A DNA stretch of 64,000 nt from the NCBI RefSeq assembly GCF_024713975.1, contig NC_091115.1, positions 7,318,501 through 7,382,500 on the forward strand, given 5' to 3'. Shown here one piece after another: positions 1 through 10,386 of this stretch (the first letter of the stretch is position 1; each line of letters starts with the position of its first letter). The position numbers and the translations under genes are program-made. Source of the DNA: Paralichthys olivaceus (taxonomy: Eukaryota; Chordata; Actinopteri; Pleuronectiformes; Paralichthyidae). The notes beneath the pieces are model-generated. The model was given only the letters and a program-made list of their open reading frames with translations, ran no database searches and was not told where the DNA came from.

Positions 1-3000
1 ATAATGAAGATCCATATATATTGGTATCAATGCCATGTAATATGATGGATACCTGGCCCAGAAATATCACCACACTCTCAGATATAATTCACATACGTAA
101 TCGAACTATCCAGTCCCTTCTAACTAACTGAAAGGGTTGAAAAGTTCACCTTGAATGGACTTTATCTACGAAGAGATACATATCTCAAAAAATCAGGCCC
201 ATAATACATGAACATTTCAAGATAACAATGGCCTCAGCTGAGGATATGTATCAATATCAAAGATCAGAACGAAAGGAGGTTTACCTGTGGACGTTTGCCT
301 CAATTTTTTTAAGTGAGGGCCCATACATTTTCTGCAAAAACAAATGTCCTTTTCTGGTTCACTCATTGCATTTAAATCCATATAGCCCCAACACCACAAG
401 AGCCTGTGTAGCCTGCATTCACAATAGGTAGAATCCTTTGTAATCTACCTGTGCTCAAATTCCTAAAGCTTTCAGCTTGAAAGCATTTGTAAAGCAAGTA
501 GACCAATGATGAATACATGCAAATAATAGCACAACTACCTACACAGGAGGTGCAGTCAGTCCCACACAATAAGCTGAATGAAAAGCTCTTTTTAAAAGGA
601 CACACTGCTAAGATTCTTTTTCAAAAGCGTTGTGTTCCAAAATTAAAGCAACATGTCTGAGAGTGAGACTGAATAGCCAGTGGTCAGAAGTTATGCAGGT
701 CACTGGAGAAAAACTGATTTCAGGATTGGGAATACAGCCTGGCAATACTGGACAAAAACAGGTTGTCTGGGGCCACTCAATGCAATGCGGGTTTGTGTAG
801 TTGGGGTGAAAGAGTAAGGAAAAACAGATTGTTAAGTCACTGTGAACCAACACTTGTATCTTTCCCATGACAATTTCATTAAATAGTACAAACAGTACAG
901 GCTACTAAACAAAGAGACTACATTTGGTGCTAAAAGCAGGCTGCCATTCATCTGTCTGGCTTACGACAAAGCTTAAACCCAGTAAAACAACATGCTTAGG
1001 TCATTCTGTATGTGTTCATTTTCATGAATTCCCTGATGGTCTCTGCTCCAGATTCTCAGCTCTCCAGTGGCCACAGCAAATTAATGCGCGAGGGCTCTCA
1101 GTGTCAGCACGTAAGAAAGAAGCGGATCCTGTCTGAAAGGTAGTGTGAGTTTCAGGTTCTGGTTACACCAGAGGGAGACACAGGCATAAGGAGCACAGAG
1201 AGGAGGTTGTTAGTGGTAGTTGTGCTCTGGGGACACCAACAGAAGGAAGGAACTGTTGCCCATACCAGTCCCCCCTCCAGCCCTACAAGACAGCCTAGTC
1301 AGCAGTGAACCGATACGTGAGTCAGTAAAAATCTCTATTTGCATACCTACTTTTAAACACTACAGCGGGTGGGATCTTTCCTCAACATTTGCTACCCAAT
1401 GCTAACCCATGGTATCCTAAAGACACTCAGGTCATTGTATGGATTCAAGCAGGTGGCATTCAGCAAACCTGCTCATGCCTGTCAGTCAAGTAGATCAAGA
1501 AGGAGAGGGGGAGTACAGCTACTACACGACTCTGTGTGAGTGTGAGTGCTGCAATTCTTAATAGCCCTTGCTCCGTCTGCTTCAACACTCACGGCTCATA
1601 GCCTACACATAAGCAGAGTCGAGTGGGGGGAGAAGAAACTTGCTCAAACAAGCTCTCTTGTTAACCAGCAGACGTAATAAATTGCCTTAGGCAACAAGCC
1701 AAAATAATAAGAAAAATGGACCTAAAAAAGAACATGCTACAGCCACATCGATGTGTATTAACATATTGCACACACATACAGATGCAAAATGTATGAGCTG
1801 GTGACTGATTCTTATCTGGTGGCATGAGGAAGAATATATTATGAAATGCACATTTAGTGTTGCATAATTCAGGTGTTATAAGTGTGTCATTGAAAATAAC
1901 TTGTGAATACAGGTGTTCTTCATTGTAATCTTAAACTTTTACAAGAACTCTTAAACTTTTCATTTATAAAGATTGTGTTAAACAAGTTGGGACATCCTAG
2001 CCCTTGTGTTTGATTTGTTTTGACCAGCTCAACCCCATATTTGACTAAGCTTTGCTGCCATCCCATCAGCTGTTCTAAGTCCCTCCCTCTTGTGGTTTCC
2101 GGCTAGTAACAGGCCACCCAATCCTTAAACTGGTTCCCACTGTGCTGGGACAAAAACACAACTACCTGATCATTGTGTTCTTTTAAAAGAAAACACTCTA
2201 TGTGCTGGAAATATGTAGCTGGGGTTTCTTTTTTTAGAGTCTCCCCTTCGGTCAGGCCCTAAGTTAAAACAAAAGAGCAGTATAGAAGTAAACTGTGACA
2301 ACGACAGCACACTGGATGTTGCTTAAAAGTTCAAGCATTTCACAGTGAAAAAACGACGTGACACCAGCTGTCACACTCACTCCCACCAGTCATGAAACGA
2401 CACATTACAACCAGTGTTCAAATGGTACAAGTTCCACAGACACTGAAAGTACAGTGAGACACACAGATCAGGTGGCCATTTTGATGTTGAAATTAACCAG
2501 CAAGCCAGCTCAGCAGCGTCACAAGGTAGCACTTCCAAGTGGCAGATGCAATAACACAAGCTCAAAAACCCCATAGCAAGCGAAGCTAACTGGATCCAGA
2601 CGTGCACACATGCTGCAGCAAGGCCCACGATTATGATTTCTTTTCTCTTTTTGTGCCAGACAGGAACAAAAGACAGCAGCAGTTCCAGTTGACGTTAGCC
2701 TGACGTTATGTAAACAAGCTCCCGTGTCAACGTCTGAAAAGGCCAGTTTGACTCAACTCCCCTGACAAACAACAGGCTGGACAAAGAAACCAAAGTGACA
2801 TGAGGTGTTTTTAGACATCAGCCCACCGCTGCCACATCTACTGGAGGCGATGGGAGAAGACGATCTAGGGGGGAAAGGGGGACAATGTTCGTCGCATATA
2901 CACAACGAGCTAAACAGCTAACGTTAGAAAAACACACACACACACACACACACACAGTGCTGGGGTTGAAATAACAAAAAAAAGGGAAGGACACGGGAGC

Positions 3001-3259
3001 GATGAGCTAACACAGCTGTCCCGATGAGCCGTGGAGGGGCTCGCAGGACAGAAATAGCTAACACTTGGCTTTGCTAGCAAAATGTTGTTTACACAAAAAC
3101 ACCAGTCATTCACAACGAGAGCCCCATCTTCTCTGGGCTGTCGAGACAAAACAAGCGGCGTCGACACAGTGAATTCGCTGGTATCACACACACACACACA
3201 CATGAAGGTACAGTGGACCGGACAGCCGCTGAGATGTTGCTTATGTTCAGAAAGGATAC
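1..3259 (-). other. ube2h: ube2h intron 1 (partial, no coding exon seen)
   Basis: This stretch lies downstream, on the minus strand, of the first coding exon of ube2h and contains no exon I can recognise. It is therefore read as part of intron 1, whose acceptor lies beyond the left edge. The intron begins with the minus-strand bases GTATCCTTTC, a U12-type donor. A short (CA)n tract lies near 2932-2956. The open frames here are short, in unrelated frames and without family resemblance. Confidence 0.7.
2932..2956. repeat. (AC)12 microsatellite
   Basis: Perfect AC repeat in ube2h intron 1, about 300 bp from exon 1. Confidence 0.9.
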
Positions 3260-3312
3260 AGTTTCACCACATCGGTGTCCATTCGCCTTTTGCCCGGACT
3301 TGGAGACGACAT
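3260..3312 (-). CDS. ube2h: Ubiquitin-conjugating enzyme E2 H, first coding exon only
   Basis: The minus strand from 3312 reads MSSPSPGKRRMDTDVVK plus two bases of a Leu codon. This is the start of UBE2H as I know it from vertebrates. The exon is 53 nt and ends in phase 2 at a GT donor. UBE2H is a class E2 that accepts ubiquitin from E1 and passes it to substrates, notably with the CTLH/GID E3 complex containing MAEA and RMND5A. The catalytic UBC core with its active-site Cys is coded by later exons off the left edge, so nothing can be said about it. The short exon sits in a different frame from the longer open frames on this strand. Location beside zc3hc1 and klhdc10 matches human 7q32. The donor, GTATCCTTTC, fits the minor-spliceosome consensus. 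Confidence 0.92.
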
Positions 3313-5456
3313 TTTTTTGGCTATTTCCACCGCAGAACACCAGCGTAGCGAAGCGAAAGCTGGCTCCAAACCCCTGAAACGCTAGAGCAGCCCAGCAGAA
3401 CGAGAACTATCCGAAAGTTAACATTTGCTCGGTAGAAACGTCCACAGCTGAGCGTCTTCTCGGTGCACCGTCTCCCCGTCCTAATGAGTAGCTGCTGGGC
3501 TAACGATGGACCTATGCTGCTCGCTGCCTCTCACCATGGTTCTGACAAGCTGGGATCCCTCCGCGGACTACGTCACAAGTCTGCGACTACACGTAACCAC
3601 CGATGGCCGTGTTTGTAGTTTTTTTTTATTTAGAACCTTTTGCTCTGCTGTTTTCAGTCTAAAGAAATATTCGAGTAACATTATACAGTTTAAAAATTAA
3701 AATCCAATCCATCATCCAAGAAGGAGGGGTGGGTGAAGTGTTCGAGTCCACAACACACTTTTAGAGTTTCAGGGGTAAACAGTGTTGCAGCCAAATCCAA
3801 AGTAAATAGTGAAAAAACATAAAATGCCTACTCACACCAATCATTTTTCGTCATGTTTATGATAATATGTGGTTTATAAAGTGACAAATCATTTCATTAA
3901 AGTTGAATATGCCTACATGCAGCCATCTATTCAGAGTTTGTCATTTAAGATAAATAGCCATATAAAAAGTTATAGGGATTTGATGTTTGTATAAATAGTA
4001 ATTCATGTTGAAGTCAAGCCTAATAAAGGACAATCCAAAAGACTAGCTAAATATTATTACACCTTTAAAGGGTTATACTCTAGGTCTTTTATAATATTAT
4101 ATTATGGGAAGTCATATTTGTTTTCCTCTTTCGGTGTGTTCCCTGTGATTATTTCTTCTCCTGATAAGAGAAGCGACGCAGATATGCAACCTGAAAGTGT
4201 CTCACACCAGCTGAAAACCCTGAGGAGCATATTCTCACAGCTGTACAAACATGGAGGACATGTTGCTGCACATACATTAAAAAGTCTCTCTTTGGTCAGT
4301 GGAGAAGCATTGAAATAGTGTGTTTCAAATCAGACTGAGGCTGGGTTGAGATATACACAATGCAAATACTATCTAGCCGAAATTACATTTTCAAAGGCAA
4401 AATCATGACAGAATATACCACAAGAACGGCCACATGTCTGCTTTGCCTATTATAATCATACAAAAGAGATTTTTAAGGAACATTCTGTACATTGCTTTTG
4501 TATCTATCATGCAAATGCCTCAAAATGGCTTCCACTGAAACCAGTCCCAGATGCATCAATGGGTTCAAAGAGCATTGCCATGCCTGAATTCAACTTCCTT
4601 GTAAACTTCAGCTTTAGTTTTTGTGTAGTTTTGAGGAATGACACTCAACCTTCAGAAGAGTATTTTTATTAAACACTTTTAGGAAACTCTACTAAACTAA
4701 AAGCACATGCAGAAGAGTAAGAACTGCATCAGTAAGATGATGTCACAGGGAGGGGAGACAAGGAATTACAGGATTCCTGAATCTAATTTTAAAACAGGTT
4801 TGACATCAATGGCACATGGTTCTACCTGCTTGTATTAACCAGGATTGTAGTACTAACAAACATTTCAATTCTCAAAAAAAATTGTTCGTTACAAAGATAT
4901 CTCTTACCCGAGCAAAAGAGTACACACACAAAAGAGAACTTCCTCAGTTTTTTGCTGATATGTGGTTAATGTTTCACTTCCACAAATGACTCAACATACA
5001 ATGAAGGTAAACATTACCTATCCAGTGTGAAGCCATTTGGCCCATTCTCATGATCATTGACTCCTCATCTCTTGTTCTCACCAGAAATCGAGACCATCAT
5101 GATTTCATGAAGCACTACTGGAGAAGACTTCATGTAAGATTATTAGAAGGTGCCTAGTTTGTGGCCAATTTTCATACTGAGATGTGTTCTTTTACGTGAT
5201 GACTACTTATGTTGCAAGGCCTGTTAAGGCCCCAGTAGTTGCACATCCATATGATTTTCAGCCAGATAGGCTTCCTTCACATTTCACTGTTCACAGAGAA
5301 GACACTTGTTTATTTTTCTGAAGACACAATCAACTTCCTTTCCCTCCAGAATCACTTTGACTGTAAACACGACTTTAATGGATGGCATACACTGATATGA
5401 TATGACACTGCTGTCCGACTTCGTACTGCAAAAAGAGGACAGGTCAATTTGTCACT
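3313..5456. other. ube2h 5' flank and zc3hc1 3' UTR/intergenic
   Basis: No coding sequence is supported here. The 3313-3560 part is GC-richer than its surroundings and lies just upstream of the ube2h start on the minus strand, so it probably holds that gene's 5' UTR and promoter. The portion from 5456 down to about 4660 is the likely 3' UTR of zc3hc1, with a minus-strand AATAAA at 4665-4670. Between about 3600 and 4600 the sequence is AT-rich and unremarkable. Confidence 0.6.
4665..4670 (-). terminator. zc3hc1: Candidate poly(A) signal for zc3hc1
   Basis: The minus strand reads AATAAA about 790 nt after the zc3hc1 stop codon. A second minus-strand AATAAA lies near 5307-5312, so which site is used is not known. 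Confidence 0.4.
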
Positions 5457-8400
5457 TCAGTGCTGCGACGCTGTCTGGTTGGAAACAGTCTGCTGAGATG
5501 GAGTGCAGGATACCTGCCACTGACGGAATATAGCAAACACCCTTTTAGACTTGTCACGAGGGCCCTGCAAGGAAAGAGAGAAAAGTTAAATACCAAATAT
5601 TGTTTATATGATAGATACAACTCAAACGTTGTCAGCCTAAAAAAAAAAGTCATTAGGTCTAAATACACTTTAAATAGATTGAAATACATGTGGTTTTGAA
5701 ATATAAACATCAGACATTGTGACTTGCCTGTGCTGGACTGCCTCCTGCTGTATCTGAATTATTTTTCATGGGCATGAGTAGATCGAGAGCAGCTTTCCAG
5801 CCCTGCTGATGAAGATCTGAACCTCCATCCAAGAAGCGGATGGCCCCTGGATGCACATTCTCCTTTCCCACAGAGATCCAGGGACACCAGTCTCTGTGCT
5901 GAGCGAGAGGGTCAAATGTGTTCTTGTGCAGGAGATCATCCTGAAATAACAGGAAAGAAAGTTAAAAAGCTGTTTGTTATAGCAAATTTAAAATAAGGAA
6001 TGCAAAACCTTTCATATGATTGGGAAGTCCCAGTGTCAAATCTTAAACCTTGCCATAACAAAACGTCAACGCTATGAAATCAGCAATAAAGTTAGTTCTT
6101 ACAGCACCACCAACTGATGAGAGGCACAGGCGCTTGGGAGGTTGTTGCGGGCTCGCGGTGCCATCAGGGGCAAAGGTGTCCCCCTGTCCTCTGCTGCGCG
6201 TTGCAGACCTCTTGCCCCTGGTCAAGGGACTTGGCAGCTCTTCACTGGGGCTTGGTGAGTCTCTGCTGCGGGATCGCAAACCCACGGGGGAGGAGGTTCC
6301 CTCTCCCTGTAACATACACCAGAACATAAGCAATTTTTTAAATGACCGTCGTCGACCCTTATCACCACAAACTCTCTTGACATATTTGGTGTTGTGTTCT
6401 ACGGGCATGTCACAGTTTTTTCCCCCCCACAATGGGAGTTAATTGTTTTCTTCTTTTTTCAAATGTTTGTGTCTGTCGCATGTTAGACGCGTCATCACCC
6501 CCCTACTCGCTTGCGGTGAATCCAGCTGAGGATCCCCTGCTGTGTTCAGACTTTATACTAGGAGGCCAGCGGATAAAGTCTGTAGAAACCATAGAGCGCC
6601 TCACTTGGACATTTGCATTCACACATACACCTCCTGTCTGAAAGCAGCCTGGTATATTTTGAAGATATAATTTGCCATTGATGTAGCTTATTTAACTGGT
6701 CAACTTTCATTTCAACCTAACTTGCCTGGTCAGAGCGCGTGGAGTCTTGGCTCCTCAGCTTCATGCGACTTGGAGTTGTAGCAGGTGTGGGTGACTCAGA
6801 TGTAGAGCGGTCTCCCAGGCCCTCATGCGTGGCTGCTGAGGCAGGAGCTGCTGTTGTTTGAGCAGGCTGGCCTACAGTTATGGAATCTACGTCATCCCCT
6901 GTTCCCTCCATCTGGTGGAAGTTCCACAAGCCCACCTTGCGCATACAGTAGGAGCATGTGAGGATGGGCAGGTTCATGGCGTGCAGAGCTGGGCTAAGAT
7001 AAGATAAACCACGGAACAGACATTTTGATCAAGTAAAGTTCAAACAGATAGTGTCATGTTTGCCTCAGTTTAAAAATTCTCTCCCCTGTTCTTTCATCAT
7101 CAACCACCCATATGTATGCTTACTCTACAGCAACATCAATTTGTGTGTAGTAGAAAAACTTTCTTCTCACCTTCCTGCCCAGCCACAGAGAGAAACAATG
7201 CATGCAGCCACCTGGACAGCCAAAGTTTCAGAGCATTGAATCTCTCCCTTTCTTTTTTGCTCTTCCTCGACAAGCTGTAGTACTGAACTGATGACGTCCT
7301 CAGTCAAAGACTGCAAGGGAAAGTTAAGAAGAATTACATGTGAAGTTAACAAGAATTACACTTGAAGTTTAAAGTTTACATTTTTCTGCAATAATCAGAT
7401 TTATCCTGCCTCACCATAGATTTCAGCTGCTCTGGCTTCATGGCCGGCAGCTGCTGTGCAAGGAGACAGGCACTCTGGAAGCGCTCTAAGAAGGCAGTGA
7501 GAAGTGTTGATGGTTCACAGGCTGGAACCAACCAGAACCGCTCTGAAATCAAATCAATATTCGCGATGACCATTGTGTGGATACCCCAGGCTAAAATAAT
7601 ATTGTCAAGTTGAAGATTATATAGGGCAGTTTACAGTACAAGCTAGAATACTTTTTACCTGGACAGGGAAAGTCGGGCCAAGGACAAAACTTCTCATGCT
7701 GTGTCTGAAGCTGCTTCAAAATCTCTGCAATGCGGGATTCATCTATTTTAAAAGAAGAGAGTTGCCTGACCATTCATTTTTCAGCCTCACCTTGCTTGAA
7801 TAAAGTGTGTGCTGACAAAGGTTTACTTACATTTTTCAAAGTCTAAAGTCGGTTGTAGTGTTGCACAAAGGAAAGCGTGGCAGCTGGAGCACTTGAGCAT
7901 ATCGCAGCCAATGTTGATCCAGCCATAACGGGCGCACATCAGAGGAGACAATGTGCGAGGTTTGCCTGCCCATTTCAAACAGTGCTCTGCTAAGGAAACA
8001 GTACTTTCACATTCATTAACATTCTGAATTAAAGTAGATATCTATGCAGGGATAAATTAAAACCACAGTGATGTCTTTATCAGTGATCACATGGGGAGAG
8101 AAACAACAAGTTGCCTCAAACTGGGTCAAAAGTTTGAAATGATTCAAAGGATATTGAATAGGATTCCACTCTTGAGAAAAATGCTTCTTTGTTTGTTGCC
8201 TCACACGGTGCAGGAGTGTTGCTTTTTACTTCCAGAACCTTCAAATGCCCCTGTCCACTGAGATGCAAACAAAGGAAATACACACGGCACAGACGTTACT
8301 TTCACCATATTAATCCGAAGAGAATTAATTTACAAGAACTGTACATTGTAATTCACCTAATTCCTGTAAATAAACAGAAATGCACAGTCCAAAGTGAGGC

Positions 8401-9138
8401 CTATTAAATGTAATTACGGAAGTGGTGGATAAGGGGCTATTTACTTACTGGAAAAATTAAATTAAAGAGAAGAGACTGCAAACTGCACTTAGTGTACAGA
8501 GCTTCATCTCAGTGAATCTTGCGTAACAGCAGAGAAAACAAAGCAGTGCAGCTCTACCCCTCTTTTCTGACTAAATACATCGATCTATAGTATTGATGCA
8601 TAGTACAAATTCACTATAGGTGTGTAATCCAGCCCTAAATACTGTGCAACATTTCGACAATAATCCACAAACTCACACCAATCCAATAGAACACCATGTT
8701 ACCGTCAGATTTAAGGTCCCCACCCCCTTTAACCAGAGAGCGTGCAAGGGACGCGATTATACAACATGTGCCATCGCAGAGCAAAGCTGCTCCACAGGTG
8801 AACACGTGAAAAAGCACAGTAATGGACAAACTCTCGCTTTCTGGCCTTCGAGCTCCTGGATGTGTGGAGACTTGTGGCTCAGGTCGCTCAGAGAGGAGGC
8901 GGCAGAAGTTGCAGCGCTGCCAGGCTAAGTAGCTAACCACACGAGCTAATCACAACTCCGCCTGTAAACCACGCACACGCCGCCGGGTTGTTCGGTAAAT
9001 GCACCTGATGGAGCCGCCGGCCGTCGACGACACCCCCTGGTTAAGAATCTCACGAACTTTCTCCGGAGAAACTAGAGAAGCTTTCTGGTGGTTAGAGTTG
9101 GCGAGACGATCCCCACGACTGCCGCTGAGAGTCGCCAT
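5457..9138 (-). CDS. zc3hc1: Zinc finger C3HC-type protein 1 (NIPA), complete
   Basis: Ten coding exons (minus): 9138-9005, 8257-8155, 7981-7831, 7742-7659, 7542-7415, 7310-7171, 6993-6726, 6306-6103, 5940-5728 and 5564-5457, giving 510 aa (human about 502). NIPA is a nuclear protein at the nuclear basket and is reported as an F-box-like SCF adaptor for cyclin B1. The C3HC zinc finger (about residues 80-150) shows CLKWAGKP, CARYGW, the KCSSCHAFLC pair and QHEKFCPW. The second (Rsm1-like) domain has CIVSLCGWA and CSYCMRKVGLWNFHQ. A Ser/Arg-rich nuclear-signal region follows, then RDWCPW and a conserved C-terminal stretch with KRVFAIFRQW. The start is taken from ATGGCGACTC, with the next exon in phase. 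Oddities are intron 2 of U12 AT-AC type, and introns after exons 7 and 9 that use CAG/GCAAGT (GC-AG) donors, forced by reading frame. The gene is head-to-head with klhdc10. Confidence 0.95.
7982..8154 (-). other. zc3hc1: U12-type AT-AC intron in zc3hc1
   Basis: On the minus strand exon 2 ends ...GTGGAATCCTATTCA and the intron opens with ATATCCTTT, an exact match to the AT-AC minor-spliceosome donor. Its 3' end reads TTCCTTAGC (8 of 9 bases of the U12 branch site) followed by AGAGCAC, so it ends in AC. Removing the 173 nt joins VESYS to CLKWAGKP in phase 0, which matches the spacing of human VETFS-SLKWAGKP. No GT donor in the region gives an open and family-like junction. Confidence 0.9.
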
Positions 9139-10386
9139 GATCGGTTCTGACGTCCCCCCGGAAAATAAAGCCCGAGACCAATGGTTCCGCTTTGAAAGAC
9201 CCTACCCCGGCTCAGAGCTGAGTCACCCCCCCCACCTGAATATCTTCTTCTGCTTCACTCACAGTTTATAAGTTGTTTCTATATGTGGTGAGAGGTATGG
9301 ACATTTTACATAATGCTTTTTTTATTTGCAATGCACAAATGTTTAATAAATGAAATTAATTATGTTTCGTGTTATTCCATTATTTTTATTCTATATAGAA
9401 TAAACTACACCACTAGAGATCTATTGGCAGAATTTGAATATAAAATAATCCTATATGTTTTCACCAGTGTGTTTCGTCCAAATTATATGAATAGTTGTTT
9501 TCTTTACCGTAGAATGGGCCCTTTATATTTAAATACTTCATATTTACATCAGGAGCAGGTCCTCCCTTCAGAGGCGGCCATGTTTTTATGACAACTGAAG
9601 CTTTCCACAGGTTCTCTCATTAGGGGAGGGTGAGGTGAGGGGTATTCAGCTGCAACATGTAACTCCACCACTAGATATCACTATATCTTACACACTGAAC
9701 CTTTAACAAACTGACCTATTTACCAACTATCAGTATGCAATGAATGATATGAAGGCACAGAGGAATAACAGCATTTATTTTGAATGTTGAGCCATGTGAT
9801 ACAGTATAGAATCTCGCTGATGAAAACACAATACATAAAGATGAATACATTTGTTAAAGGTTTTTTTTATCCTCTTTTTATTCAATCCATTCATACAAAC
9901 AAAAAGTAAGAATTCAACTTAATCAGATATACAAAGTTAAGAATGAAAAGAAAGGGCAAATAAGTTCAGGGAACATTAAACACAGATAAAATAACTTTAA
10001 TAAATAATGTAACACAGTCTTGACAGTTTTTTCTTTATCATCAAATATATATTTATATATATTAACATCAGTAAAGTTACGCGTGGGGATATGAAATCCA
10101 GCAGGAAATATAATTGAATGAATGACAAAGTGTTTTTAATATTATAGAAACATAAAAAAAAACTAGTGTTGTTGTTTTGGAGACGGGACACGCGCAGCCC
10201 CGCCCCTCCGAGATGACGCAGCCTCCCAATAACAAGCCCTCTGATTGGCTAAGCGGGGTGGGGGAAAGCAGGAATTTGTGAATGGCTCCAGGAGGATGAG
10301 ATGCGGGCTGATTTATAATGTTTCATCTGCACCTCAGCAGATGTGCTTCTTACTCGACGTGACTGGATTGTAAACGGGGGGAAACG
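9139..10386. promoter_or_regulatory. Bidirectional zc3hc1/klhdc10 intergenic promoter region
   Basis: The 1.25 kb between two divergently read genes probably holds both promoters. Near zc3hc1 there is a CCAAT at 9178-9182. On the klhdc10 side are a CCAAT at 10226-10230, an inverted ATTGG at 10244-10248, GC-rich sequence around 10195-10265, and a TATA-like ATTTATAAT at 10311-10319. The middle is AT-rich and contains an old repeat (listed separately). Confidence 0.55.
9400..9706 (-). mobile_element. Short non-autonomous teleost repeat (MITE-like)
   Basis: The plus strand ends with TACACACTGAACCTTTAA and shortly before it has CCACTAGATATCACTA and TTCAGCTGCAACATGTAACT. The other side carries GATCTATTGGCAG and GAATGGGCCCTTTATATT. 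I recognise this combination as one end-to-end copy of a short dispersed repeat common in teleost genomes, here inverted relative to its usual writing. No coding capacity is present. The family name and terminal repeats were not confirmed. Confidence 0.55.

Noticed and set aside
6074-6442. 122-codon plus-strand open frame
   Set aside because: Antisense shadow of zc3hc1 exon 8.
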